Of a stretch of DNA of 5,260 nucleotides, positions 1-5,035 are shown in pieces; position 1 is the stretch's first letter; every line of letters starts with the position of its first letter. Under the pieces are notes generated by a model. It was not told where the DNA came from. It saw nothing but the letters and a program-made list of their open reading frames with translations, and searched no databases. The DNA comes from Burkholderiales bacterium. GTDB lineage: Bacteria; Pseudomonadota; Gammaproteobacteria; Burkholderiales; Burkholderiaceae_C. Made by a program: the position numbers and the translations under genes. The stretch spans positions 1 through 5,260 of the forward strand of contig JAABPT010000157.1 of the NCBI GenBank assembly GCA_011391855.1, in the 5' to 3' direction.

Positions 1-462
1 CTGCGCCTGGCGCTCCACCAGCCGGTGCGCGTAGTAGATGGGCGCCGGCATCAGTTCGGGCGTCTCGTCGCAGGCGTAGCCGAACATCAGGCCCTGGTCG
101 CCGGCGCCGGTGTTCAGGTGGTCGTCTGACGCATGGTCCACGCCCTGCGCGATGTCGTTGCTCTGCTTGTCGTAGGCCACCAGCACGGCGCAGCCCTTGT
201 AGTCGATGCCGTATTCGGTGTTGTCGTAGCCGATGCGCTTGAGCGTGTCGCGCGCGACCTGGATGTAGTCCACGTGCGCATTCGTCGTGATCTCGCCGGC
301 CAGCACCACCAGGCCCGTGTTGCACAGCGTCTCGGCGGCCACGCGACTGCGCGGGTCTTCCTTGAAGATGGCGTCGAGGATGGCGTCCGAGATCTGGTCG
401 GACACCTTGTCGGGGTGCCCTTCGGAAACGGACTCGGAAGTGAAGAGGAAGTCGTTCGACAC
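1..462 (-). CDS. metK: S-adenosylmethionine synthetase (methionine adenosyltransferase), 5' part only
   Basis: MetK is the cytoplasmic enzyme that makes S-adenosylmethionine from methionine and ATP, releasing phosphate and pyrophosphate. The first 154 codons are present; the family is usually near 390 residues, so the C-terminal 60 percent lies beyond the left edge. After the start, residues 5-23 carry the family's opening block (FTSESVSEGHPDKVSDQ), with the ATP-site H16, D18 and K19. Residues 119-124 are the signature hexapeptide GAGDQG, followed by LMFGYA, and residues 99-109 match the mobile loop over the active site. The start is GTG at 462: the conserved sequence begins two codons later and GGAGAA lies at good spacing upstream. 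The gene is transcribed away from the lipid A genes and has a long, structured leader. No frame damage is seen. Identification is very secure. Confidence 0.97.
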   Translation of the reverse strand, partial: MSNDFLFTSESVSEGHPDKVSDQISDAILDAIFKEDPRSRVAAETLCNTGLVVLAGEITTNAHVDYIQVARDTLKRIGYDNTEYGIDYKGCAVLVAYDKQSNDIAQGVDHASDDHLNTGAGDQGLMFGYACDETPELMPAPIYYAHRLVERQAQ

Positions 463-466
463 GGTT

Positions 467-472
467 TTCTCC
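467..472 (-). promoter_or_regulatory. metK ribosome binding site
   Basis: On the minus strand GGAGAA precedes the GTG start, with six bases between GGAG and GTG. It decides in favour of the non-ATG start at 462, because no in-frame ATG stands nearby and the protein homology begins right after the GTG. Confidence 0.75.
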
Positions 473-482
473 GGTTGGGTTG

Positions 483-506
483 CACTGAGGGCGTCGCCGA
501 TCAGTG
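483..506 (-). promoter_or_regulatory. Hairpin just upstream of the metK ribosome binding site
   Basis: CACTGA at 483-488 and TCAGTG at 501-506 are perfect inverted repeats; inside them GGC/GCC can pair around a three-base loop. In the metK transcript this hairpin would end ten bases before GGAGAA, close enough to affect ribosome loading. There is no U-run, so it is not a classical terminator. That it regulates is inference; only the pairing is seen. Confidence 0.4.
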
Positions 507-551
507 GCTTTCCGGGCCGCGGCGAACGCTTTAGCGGATTTGTTGAGTCGG

Positions 552-566
552 CGCCACGGTGTGGCG
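552..566. other. Short perfect hairpin in the metK / acyltransferase spacer
   Basis: CGCCAC (552-557) and GTGGCG (561-566) pair perfectly around a three-base GGT loop. The hairpin is equally possible on either strand, but on the minus strand it would lie inside the metK leader. No T-run follows on either side. Function unknown. Confidence 0.4.
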
Positions 567-569
567 GCC

Positions 570-613
570 GTCTCGGCGGGGCTCGGTATGCTCGAGACTC
601 CGCGTCGCCCCGC
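570..613 (-). promoter_or_regulatory. Interleaved inverted repeats in the metK leader (possible pseudoknot or alternative stems)
   Basis: Two perfect inverted repeats interlock. GTCTCG (570-575) pairs with CGAGAC (593-598), and GCGGGGC (576-582) pairs with GCCCCGC (607-613). Their order makes them either mutually exclusive stems or the two stems of an H-type pseudoknot. In the metK transcript the order is 7-bp stem strand, 8-base loop, 6-bp strand, 10-base loop, then the two closing strands directly abutting. S-adenosylmethionine and S-adenosylhomocysteine riboswitches of the SAM-II, SAM/SAH and SAH classes contain pseudoknots, but I do not find their conserved core sequences here, so no known class is assigned. 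In DNA this rich in G and C, chance pairing is a real alternative. Confidence 0.25.
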
Positions 614-643
614 AAGTTGTTCCTTTAACTCGGCGACCTGCGA

Positions 644-670
644 AGTATACGAAGGATGCCCATTCCCCAA
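644..670 (-). promoter_or_regulatory. metK: Candidate sigma-70 promoter for metK
   Basis: On the minus strand TATACT (649-644) matches the -10 consensus at five of six bases. TTGGGG (670-665) keeps the first three -35 bases, with a spacer of 15, shorter than ideal. Transcription would start near 637 and give a leader of roughly 175 bases containing all the inverted repeats of the spacer. The promoter would overlap the first codons of the divergent acyltransferase gene. The call rests mainly on the -10 hexamer. Confidence 0.35.
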
Positions 671-1519
671 CGCCTGCTCGCCTGGTTGGCCCGCCGCCCC
701 TTGCGCCTTTTGCACGCCCTGGGCGGGGTGCTGGGCTGGGCCGGCTACCTGCTTTCGGCCAGCTACCGGCAGCGCCTGAAGGCCAACGCCGCGCTGGCCG
801 GCGTGAGCGCCGGGGAGCGCCGTGCCGCCGTCGCCGACGCCGGCCGGCTGGTGATGGAACTGCCACGGCTGTGGCTGCGGCCGCGCCACGAGCCGATTGC
901 CGACCCGGTGCGCTGGGACGGCGCGGATTTCGTCGAATCCCTGCTGTCTCAGGGCCGCGGGCTGGTGTTGCTGACACCACACCTGGGCAGTTTCGAGGTG
1001 GCGGCACAGGCCTATGCCGAACGTTTCGGCGCGCGCCAGCCGGTGACCGTGCTCTACCGCCCGGCGCGCCAGCCCTGGCTGCGTAAACTGGAGGAAACCG
1101 CGCGTGCACGGCCGGCGCTGGCCACCGCCCCGGCCAGCCTGGCCGGCGTGCGGCAGATGATGCGCGCGCTGCGCCGCAGCGAAACCGTAGGCCTGCTGCC
1201 CGACCAGGTGCCTCCCGCTGGCATGGGCGTGTGGGCGCCTTTCTTCGGCCGGCCGGCCTACACCATGACCCTGGCCGCCCGGCTGGTGCAGCAGACCGGC
1301 GCCGCGGTGGGCGTGCTGTGGTGCGAACGCCTGCCGCGCGGCGGCGGCTATGTGGTGCACGCGCTGCCGCTGCCCGATCCGCTGCCCGGGCAGGGCGGCG
1401 ACGAAGCCGCTGCCGCAGCCATCAACCGTTCCATGGAAGCCGTGATCCGGCTCAAGCCCACCCAGTACCTGTGGGGATACCACCGCTACAAGTCGCCGCG
1501 CAGCGCGGCTGCAGCATGA
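656..1519 (+). CDS. LpxL/HtrB-family lipid A biosynthesis acyltransferase, first copy
   Basis: This 287-residue protein belongs to the LpxL/LpxM/HtrB family of inner-membrane acyltransferases, which transfer a fatty acyl chain from acyl carrier protein onto the primary acyl chains of lipid A precursors. The N-terminus is hydrophobic (about residues 15-36), as expected for the membrane anchor. The catalytic H-x4-D/E motif is HLGSFE at 109-114. Further family blocks are LYRPARQPWL (133-142), GLLPDQVP (179-186), FFGRPAYTM (196-204) and C-terminal QYLWGYHRYK (270-279). Length is normal for the family, and the stop overlaps the next gene by four bases. The ATG at 656 has GAAGG directly against it, too close to act normally; GAAG at 642-645 gives a more usual spacing. 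Which acyl position or chain this copy uses cannot be told from sequence, so no symbol is given. Confidence 0.9.
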   Translation: MPIPQRLLAWLARRPLRLLHALGGVLGWAGYLLSASYRQRLKANAALAGVSAGERRAAVADAGRLVMELPRLWLRPRHEPIADPVRWDGADFVESLLSQGRGLVLLTPHLGSFEVAAQAYAERFGARQPVTVLYRPARQPWLRKLEETARARPALATAPASLAGVRQMMRALRRSETVGLLPDQVPPAGMGVWAPFFGRPAYTMTLAARLVQQTGAAVGVLWCERLPRGGGYVVHALPLPDPLPGQGGDEAAAAAINRSMEAVIRLKPTQYLWGYHRYKSPRSAAAA

Positions 1520-2400
1520 CGCTGGCCGCGCGCGCCTTGCTGGCCGGGGTGTGGCTGTTGCACTGGCTGCCGCTGCCCGTGCTGGCCGTGCTGGGGCGCG
1601 GGCTGGGCCTGCTGCTGCATGCGCTGGGCCGCGACCGCCGCCAGGTGGCGCTGCGCAACGTGTCGCTGTGCCTGCCCGGCCTCTCGGCCGCCGTGCAGCG
1701 CGCACTGGTGCGCGAGCACTTCCAGTGGCTGGGCCGCAGTCTGCTGGAGCGCGGCTTGCTCTGGTACGCCAGCCCGGCGCGGCTGCGGCGCCTCATCCAC
1801 GTGGAAGGCGACGTCACGCTGGCCGAGCGCAGCACGCAGCCGGTGATGTGGCTGGTGCCGCATTTCATGGCGCTGGACGTGGCCGGTTCAGCCACGCAGC
1901 TGTTCCAGAAGCGCCAGGTCGCTTCCATCTACCAGGCGCAAAGCAATGCCGTGATGGACGCGGCCATGCGCCAGGGCCGGCTGCGCTTCGGCCAGGGCCA
2001 GATCTTCTCGCGCCACGAAAGTGCGCTGCCGCTGGTGCGCGCCGTCAAGCGCGGGCATGCCTTCTTCAACCTGCCCGACATGGACTTCGGCCTGCGCGAC
2101 GCCGCCTTCGTGCCCTTCTTCGGCGTGCCGGCAGCCACGCTGCTGGCGCCTTCGCGCATGGCACGTTCGCTGAAGATGGTGGTGCAGCCGGTGGTGGCCG
2201 AGACACTGCCCGGCGGCCAGGGCTACCGCGTGCGCTTCCTGTCGCCCTGGCCCGACTGGCCCAGCGACGACGCCGAGGCGGATGCGCAACGCATGAACGA
2301 ATGGATCGAGCGCGAGATCCGTGCCAACCCGGCGCAATACCTGTGGGTGCACAAGCGCTTCAAGACGCGGCCGCCGGGCGAGGCATCGTTCTACGGCTGA
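1516..2400 (+). CDS. lpxL: LpxL/HtrB-family lipid A biosynthesis acyltransferase, second copy
   Basis: This 294-residue protein is a second late acyltransferase of lipid A synthesis, paralogous to the one just upstream. A hydrophobic N-terminal stretch (about residues 5-36) suggests a membrane anchor. The catalytic H-x4-D motif is HFMALD at 116-121, with D where the first copy has E. NLPDMDFG (185-192) and VPFFGVPAATLL (199-210) are the very conserved central blocks of proteobacterial LpxL, and QYLWVHKRFKTRP (274-286) is the usual C-terminal block. The ATG at 1516 shares ATGA with the first copy's stop, so the two are probably translationally coupled and made together. An upstream extension of this frame exists but lies wholly inside the first gene and lacks family resemblance. 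Family is secure; the split of acylation roles between the copies is unknown. Confidence 0.92.
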   Translation: MTLAARALLAGVWLLHWLPLPVLAVLGRGLGLLLHALGRDRRQVALRNVSLCLPGLSAAVQRALVREHFQWLGRSLLERGLLWYASPARLRRLIHVEGDVTLAERSTQPVMWLVPHFMALDVAGSATQLFQKRQVASIYQAQSNAVMDAAMRQGRLRFGQGQIFSRHESALPLVRAVKRGHAFFNLPDMDFGLRDAAFVPFFGVPAATLLAPSRMARSLKMVVQPVVAETLPGGQGYRVRFLSPWPDWPSDDAEADAQRMNEWIEREIRANPAQYLWVHKRFKTRPPGEASFYG

Positions 2401-2406
2401 GCGGGC

Positions 2407-2424
2407 GTGCCGCCACGGCGGCAC
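2407..2424 (+). other. Perfect hairpin between the second acyltransferase gene and dapF
   Basis: GTGCCGCC (2407-2414) and GGCGGCAC (2417-2424) are perfect 8-base inverted repeats separated by AC; as RNA this folds as seven G/C-rich pairs with a CACG loop. It starts seven bases after the acyltransferase stop. No T-run follows, so full intrinsic termination is unlikely; pausing, transcript-end protection or partial separation of the two genes are possible. Confidence 0.5.
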
Positions 2425-2428
2425 TGGC

Positions 2429-2434
2429 CATAAT
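2429..2434 (+). promoter_or_regulatory. dapF: Candidate -10 element placed for a leaderless dapF transcript
   Basis: CATAAT matches the sigma-70 -10 consensus at five of six bases and ends seven bases before the dapF ATG, so transcription would begin at or next to the start codon. The short upstream gap shows no purine-rich ribosome binding site, which fits a leaderless message. No convincing -35 lies 16-18 bases upstream, where the hairpin sits, so this stays tentative. Confidence 0.3.
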
Positions 2435-2441
2435 CCCCGCG

Positions 2442-3329
2442 ATGCGGCTGAAATTCACCAAGATGCAGGGTGCGGGCAACGACTTCGTCGTGCTCGACGC
2501 GCTGCGTTCGCCGCTGGAACTCACGCCGGCGCTGGCACGCCGCCTGGCCGACCGGCGCTTCGGCATTGGCGCCGACCAGATCCTGCTGGTGGAACCCAGC
2601 CGCACGCCGGGCATCGACTTCCGCTACCGCATCTACAACAGCAGCGGCGAAGAGGTGGAGCACTGCGGCAACGGCGCACGTTGTTTCGTGCGCTACGTGC
2701 ACGAGCACGGCCTCAGCGACAAGACCACGGTGAGGGTGGAGACCGTGAACAACGTGCTGGAACTGCGCCTGGGTGCCGACGGCCGCGTCACGGTGGACAT
2801 GAACCGGCCCGTCTTCGACCACGGGCGCATCCCCTTCGACGCCAGCGGCCTGGTGCCGCGGCGCGAAGGCGGCTTCGAGCTGTGGTCGCTCAACGGCCTG
2901 GGCGCGGCCGTGGAAGTGCCGGTGGAAGTGCCGGTGGAAGTGCCGGTGGAAGTGGCGGTGCTCTCGATGGGCAACCCGCATGCCGTGTTGCGCGTGGCCG
3001 ATGTCGATACGGCTCCGGTGGCCCTGCTCGGCCCGCGCATCGAAATCCACAAACGTTTTCCACGGCACGTCAACGCCGGCTTCATGCAGGTGGTGGCCCG
3101 CGACGAAGTACGCCTGCGCGTGCATGAGCGCGGTGCCGGCGAGACGCTGGCCTGCGGCACCGGTGCCTGCGCCGCGGTGGTGGCCGGCATCCGGCTGGGC
3201 TGGCTGGCACGCCGTGTGACCGTGCATGCGCGTGGCGGCGACCTGCTCGTGGAGTGGCCGTCCGATGAACAAAGTGTGCTCATGACCGGCCCCGCCGAAA
3301 CCGTCTTCGAAGGAGAGATTCAACTGTGA
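2442..3329 (+). CDS. dapF: Diaminopimelate epimerase
   Basis: DapF is the cofactor-independent cytoplasmic epimerase turning LL- into meso-diaminopimelate, needed for lysine and peptidoglycan. The 295-residue frame opens with the typical KFTKMQGAGNDFVVLD. The two catalytic cysteines are C75 in EHCGNGARCF and C238 in ACGTGACAA. Substrate-binding blocks are N66, GNPHAV (177-182), VNAGF (210-214) and ERGAGET (229-235). The block before C75 reads YNSSGEEVEHC, with S68 where many homologues have D. Length is somewhat above the usual 270-290; part of the excess is a 12-bp tandem repeat giving residues 157-172. The ATG at 2442 is right because homology starts at residue 3, though no ribosome binding site is visible. 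The stop shares GTGA with the DUF484 start. All key residues are present, so the enzyme should be active. Confidence 0.97.
   Translation: MRLKFTKMQGAGNDFVVLDALRSPLELTPALARRLADRRFGIGADQILLVEPSRTPGIDFRYRIYNSSGEEVEHCGNGARCFVRYVHEHGLSDKTTVRVETVNNVLELRLGADGRVTVDMNRPVFDHGRIPFDASGLVPRREGGFELWSLNGLGAAVEVPVEVPVEVPVEVAVLSMGNPHAVLRVADVDTAPVALLGPRIEIHKRFPRHVNAGFMQVVARDEVRLRVHERGAGETLACGTGACAAVVAGIRLGWLARRVTVHARGGDLLVEWPSDEQSVLMTGPAETVFEGEIQL
2910..2957 (+). repeat. 12-bp in-frame tandem repeat inside dapF (four units)
   Basis: The unit GTGGAAGTGCCG occurs three times exactly at 2910-2921, 2922-2933 and 2934-2945. A fourth copy at 2946-2957 has one change, C to G, giving GTGGAAGTGGCG. It encodes VEVP three times, then VEVA, directly before the beta strand leading into the conserved SMGNPHAV block. 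Because the unit is a multiple of three, gain or loss of copies keeps the frame. It looks like a recent slippage expansion of the strand normally written once. Confidence 0.95.
3310..3317 (+). promoter_or_regulatory. Ribosome binding site of the DUF484 gene
   Basis: AAGGAGAG lies inside the last codons of dapF, eight bases before the GTG at 3326. It supports the GTG as the true start and shows that the DUF484 gene has its own ribosome entry as well as overlap coupling to dapF. Confidence 0.75.
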
Positions 3330-4012
3330 CCACCACCACGCACGGGGTGCAAGGCATCACCGAAGCCGACATCGCCAACTACCTGGCCAACACGCCCGGC
3401 TTCTTCGAGCGTCATGCCGAGTTGCTTTCCGCCGTGCAACTGAGCAGTCCGCACGGCCACCGCGCGGTGTCGCTGCAGGAGCGGCAAATGGAAATGCTGC
3501 GCGACCGCATCAAGGGGCTGGAGCTGAAGATCATGGAAATGATCCGCCACAGCCAGGAAAACGTGGCCATCGCCGACCGACTGCACCGCTTCACGCGCAG
3601 CATCCTGCTCACCGCCGACCCGGCGGCGCTGCCGGCGCGCATGGTGGAATCGCTGAAGCACGAATTCCTGATTCCACAGGCCACCATCCGGCTGTGGGGC
3701 GTGAGTGCTGCTTACGCCGACGAACCCTTTGCGCAGCCCGCCAGCGACGACGTGAAGAGCTTCGCCTCCAGCCTGAGCGTGCCCTATTGCGGCGTCAATG
3801 CCGGCTTCGAGGCCACGGCCTGGCTGGAAGACCCGGACACCGTGATGTCGCTGGCAATGATCCCGCTGCGCCAGGGCGACGCCACCACGGGGCTGCTGGT
3901 GCTGGGCTCGCCAGACCCTACGCGCTATGGCGCCGAGATGGGCACCGAATTCCTCATGCGCATCGGCGACACCGCCGCCGCGGCGCTGTCGCGCCTGCGG
4001 CCGGCTGCCTGA
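3326..4012 (+). CDS. DUF484 family protein
   Basis: This 228-residue protein is recognised as DUF484, a family without established biochemical function. The N-terminal 45 residues carry the family pattern ITEADIANYLANTPGFF (11-27) with a following LL. Residues about 47-93 (SLQERQMEMLRDRIKGLE and onward) are heptad-like and probably coiled coil. Residues about 95-220 look GAF-like, with MIPLRQGDATTGLLVLGS (178-195) and a closing helix; no ligand or chromophore residue can be named. It has no signal peptide or membrane segment, so it should be cytoplasmic. The GTG start overlaps the dapF stop, and its stop overlaps xerC by one base. The dapF-DUF484-xerC order parallels dapF-yigA-xerC in E. coli and suggests a link to XerC or cell division, but that is only context. 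Confidence 0.93.
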   Translation: MTTTTHGVQGITEADIANYLANTPGFFERHAELLSAVQLSSPHGHRAVSLQERQMEMLRDRIKGLELKIMEMIRHSQENVAIADRLHRFTRSILLTADPAALPARMVESLKHEFLIPQATIRLWGVSAAYADEPFAQPASDDVKSFASSLSVPYCGVNAGFEATAWLEDPDTVMSLAMIPLRQGDATTGLLVLGSPDPTRYGAEMGTEFLMRIGDTAAAALSRLRPAA

Positions 4013-4989
4013 TGGCCATAGGCGTTCTTCGCCCCCCTCTCCCGCAAGCGGTAGAGGGAGTCAAGCCGGAGTTGCGGCCTGAAGTTCAGGCTTTCCTGCA
4101 GCACTTGAAAGTGGAGCGCCGGCTGGCCGCGCGCACGCTGGCCATGTACACCGAAGCGCTGCTGCGCCTGCAGGCTTCGGCCGCGGCGGCCGGTGTGACG
4201 CTGGCCGCGGCACAGCCGCACCACATCCGCAGCTGGGTGGCGCAGTTGCGTACGCGCGGACTGGCACCGCGCAGCATCGCCATCGCGCTGGCGGCCTGGC
4301 GCGGGCTGTACCGCTGGTGGGGGCGCAACGGTGTCGTCGCCGTCAATCCGGTGGAAGGCATCCGCGCGCCGAAGGGCCCCAAGCCGCTGCCCAAGGCGCT
4401 GTCGGTGGAGCAGGCGGTGGCGCTGGCCGAGCACGGCACCGAACACACCACGCCGGCCTTGGCGGCGCGCGACCACGCCATCGTGGAACTGCTCTACGGC
4501 TGCGGGCTGCGCGTGGGGGAACTGGTCGGCCTGGATCTCATTGCCGGCACGGCTGCTGCCGGCTGGGTGGACTTGCCCGATGCCACCGCCCATGTGCTGG
4601 GCAAGGGCAGCAAGCGGCGCAGCGTGCCGGTGGGCGGCGCGGCCTTGCGCGCGCTGCAAGCCTGGCTGGCGCTGCGCGGCACGCTGGCCAAGCTGGGCGA
4701 GCCGGCCTTGTTCGTCAGCCGCCGCGGCACGCGGCTCACGCCCAACCAGTTGCGCAACCGCCTGCGCGGCCAGGCGCTGCAGGCGGGCGTGCCCACCCAC
4801 GTGCACCCGCACATGCTGCGCCACAGCTACGCCAGCCACTTGCTGCAGAGCAGCGGCGACCTGCGCGCGGTGCAGGAACTGCTGGGCCACGCCAGCATCG
4901 GCACCACACAGGTCTATACCAAGCTCGACTACCAGCACCTGGCCAAGGTCTACGATGCTGCGCACCCGCGGGCGCGGCGCAAAAGCTGA
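4012..4989 (+). CDS. xerC: Site-specific tyrosine recombinase XerC
   Basis: XerC works with XerD at the dif site to resolve chromosome dimers, under FtsK control at the septum. From the ATG at 4012 it has 325 residues. The SAM-like core-binding domain spans about 22-115 (EVQAFLQHLKVERRLAARTL, then the RSIAIALAAWRGLYRWW helix). The catalytic domain is complete: R167 in GCGLRVGEL, K198 in LGKGSKRR, H267 and R270 in HPHMLRHSYASHLL, H293 in LGHASIG and nucleophile Y302 in VYTKLD. Its position behind dapF and DUF484 separates it from XerD and integrases. The ATG overlaps the DUF484 stop (TGATG) but has no clear ribosome binding site. Residues 7-17 come from a palindromic repeat, and homology starts only near residue 22, so TTG at 4072 is a possible alternative start, with GAGGGAG (4054-4060) eleven bases before it. 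Confidence 0.95.
   Translation: MAIGVLRPPLPQAVEGVKPELRPEVQAFLQHLKVERRLAARTLAMYTEALLRLQASAAAAGVTLAAAQPHHIRSWVAQLRTRGLAPRSIAIALAAWRGLYRWWGRNGVVAVNPVEGIRAPKGPKPLPKALSVEQAVALAEHGTEHTTPALAARDHAIVELLYGCGLRVGELVGLDLIAGTAAAGWVDLPDATAHVLGKGSKRRSVPVGGAALRALQAWLALRGTLAKLGEPALFVSRRGTRLTPNQLRNRLRGQALQAGVPTHVHPHMLRHSYASHLLQSSGDLRAVQELLGHASIGTTQVYTKLDYQHLAKVYDAAHPRARRKS
4035..4058 (+). repeat. REP-like palindrome at the 5' end of xerC
   Basis: CCCTCT (4035-4040) pairs with AGAGGG (4053-4058), and CCGC (4042-4045) pairs with GCGG (4048-4051), with a single C/T mismatch between the stems. The core CCCTCTCCCGCAAGCGG resembles the dispersed palindromes often found between proteobacterial genes, whose translation gives PLPQAGEG; here the frame reads PLPQAVEG. 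Only one copy is in the window, so its repeat nature is recognised from general knowledge, not shown here. Confidence 0.6.
4077..4091 (+). other. 15-bp perfect palindrome in early xerC
   Basis: GCCTGAAGTTCAGGC is a perfect inverted repeat with seven-base arms around one central base, 18 bases after the REP-like palindrome. It could be an operator or chance; it encodes ordinary xerC residues (RPEVQA) and matches no operator I know. Confidence 0.3.
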
Positions 4990-5022
4990 GAGGGCAAGCC
5001 CGCATCCGCGCCTATAACCCCG

Positions 5023-5028
5023 AGGAGG
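5023..5028 (+). promoter_or_regulatory. Strong ribosome binding site of the last gene
   Basis: AGGAGG stands seven bases before the ATG at 5036, the best Shine-Dalgarno sequence in the window. It fixes the start of the gene that runs off the right edge. TATAAC at 5013-5018 resembles a -10 box, but it would start transcription within or next to AGGAGG and has no -35 partner, so it is not called a promoter. Confidence 0.8.
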
Positions 5029-5035
5029 CCTTCCG

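Noticed and set aside
133..534. Plus-strand open frame opposite metK
   Set aside because: metK on the minus strand carries diagnostic motifs throughout; this frame is its shadow.
570..613. Known SAH or SAM-II riboswitch in the metK leader
   Set aside because: The stem order is reminiscent, but I cannot find the conserved core sequence of either class, so only an unnamed structured element is reported.
531..1109. Minus-strand frame of 192 codons covering the spacer and the first acyltransferase gene
   Set aside because: Arginine/alanine/proline-rich composition typical of a shadow frame; it lies opposite conserved acyltransferase motifs and would include the metK promoter and leader.
1231..1515. 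Upstream in-frame extension of the second acyltransferase
   Set aside because: The extra residues overlap the first acyltransferase's catalytic domain in another frame and lack family resemblance; ATG 1516 gives the normal length and N-terminus.
2407..2424. Intrinsic terminator after the second acyltransferase gene
   Set aside because: The hairpin is strong but is followed by TGGCCATAATCC, not a T-run, and the next gene begins 17 bases later on the same strand.
2391..3323. 310-codon minus-strand frame with a striking HFHRHFHRHFHRHFHG stretch
   Set aside because: The histidine-rich repeat is simply the reverse complement of the 12-bp repeat in dapF; the rest shows no domain and dapF on the other strand is unmistakable.
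3694..4011. Upstream in-frame extension of xerC
   Set aside because: It lies inside the DUF484 gene in another frame, is arginine-rich shadow sequence, and XerC homology begins far downstream.
5013..5018. TATAAC as a promoter -10 box for the last gene
   Set aside because: A start site seven or so bases downstream would fall in AGGAGG, and no -35-like hexamer lies at the right distance.
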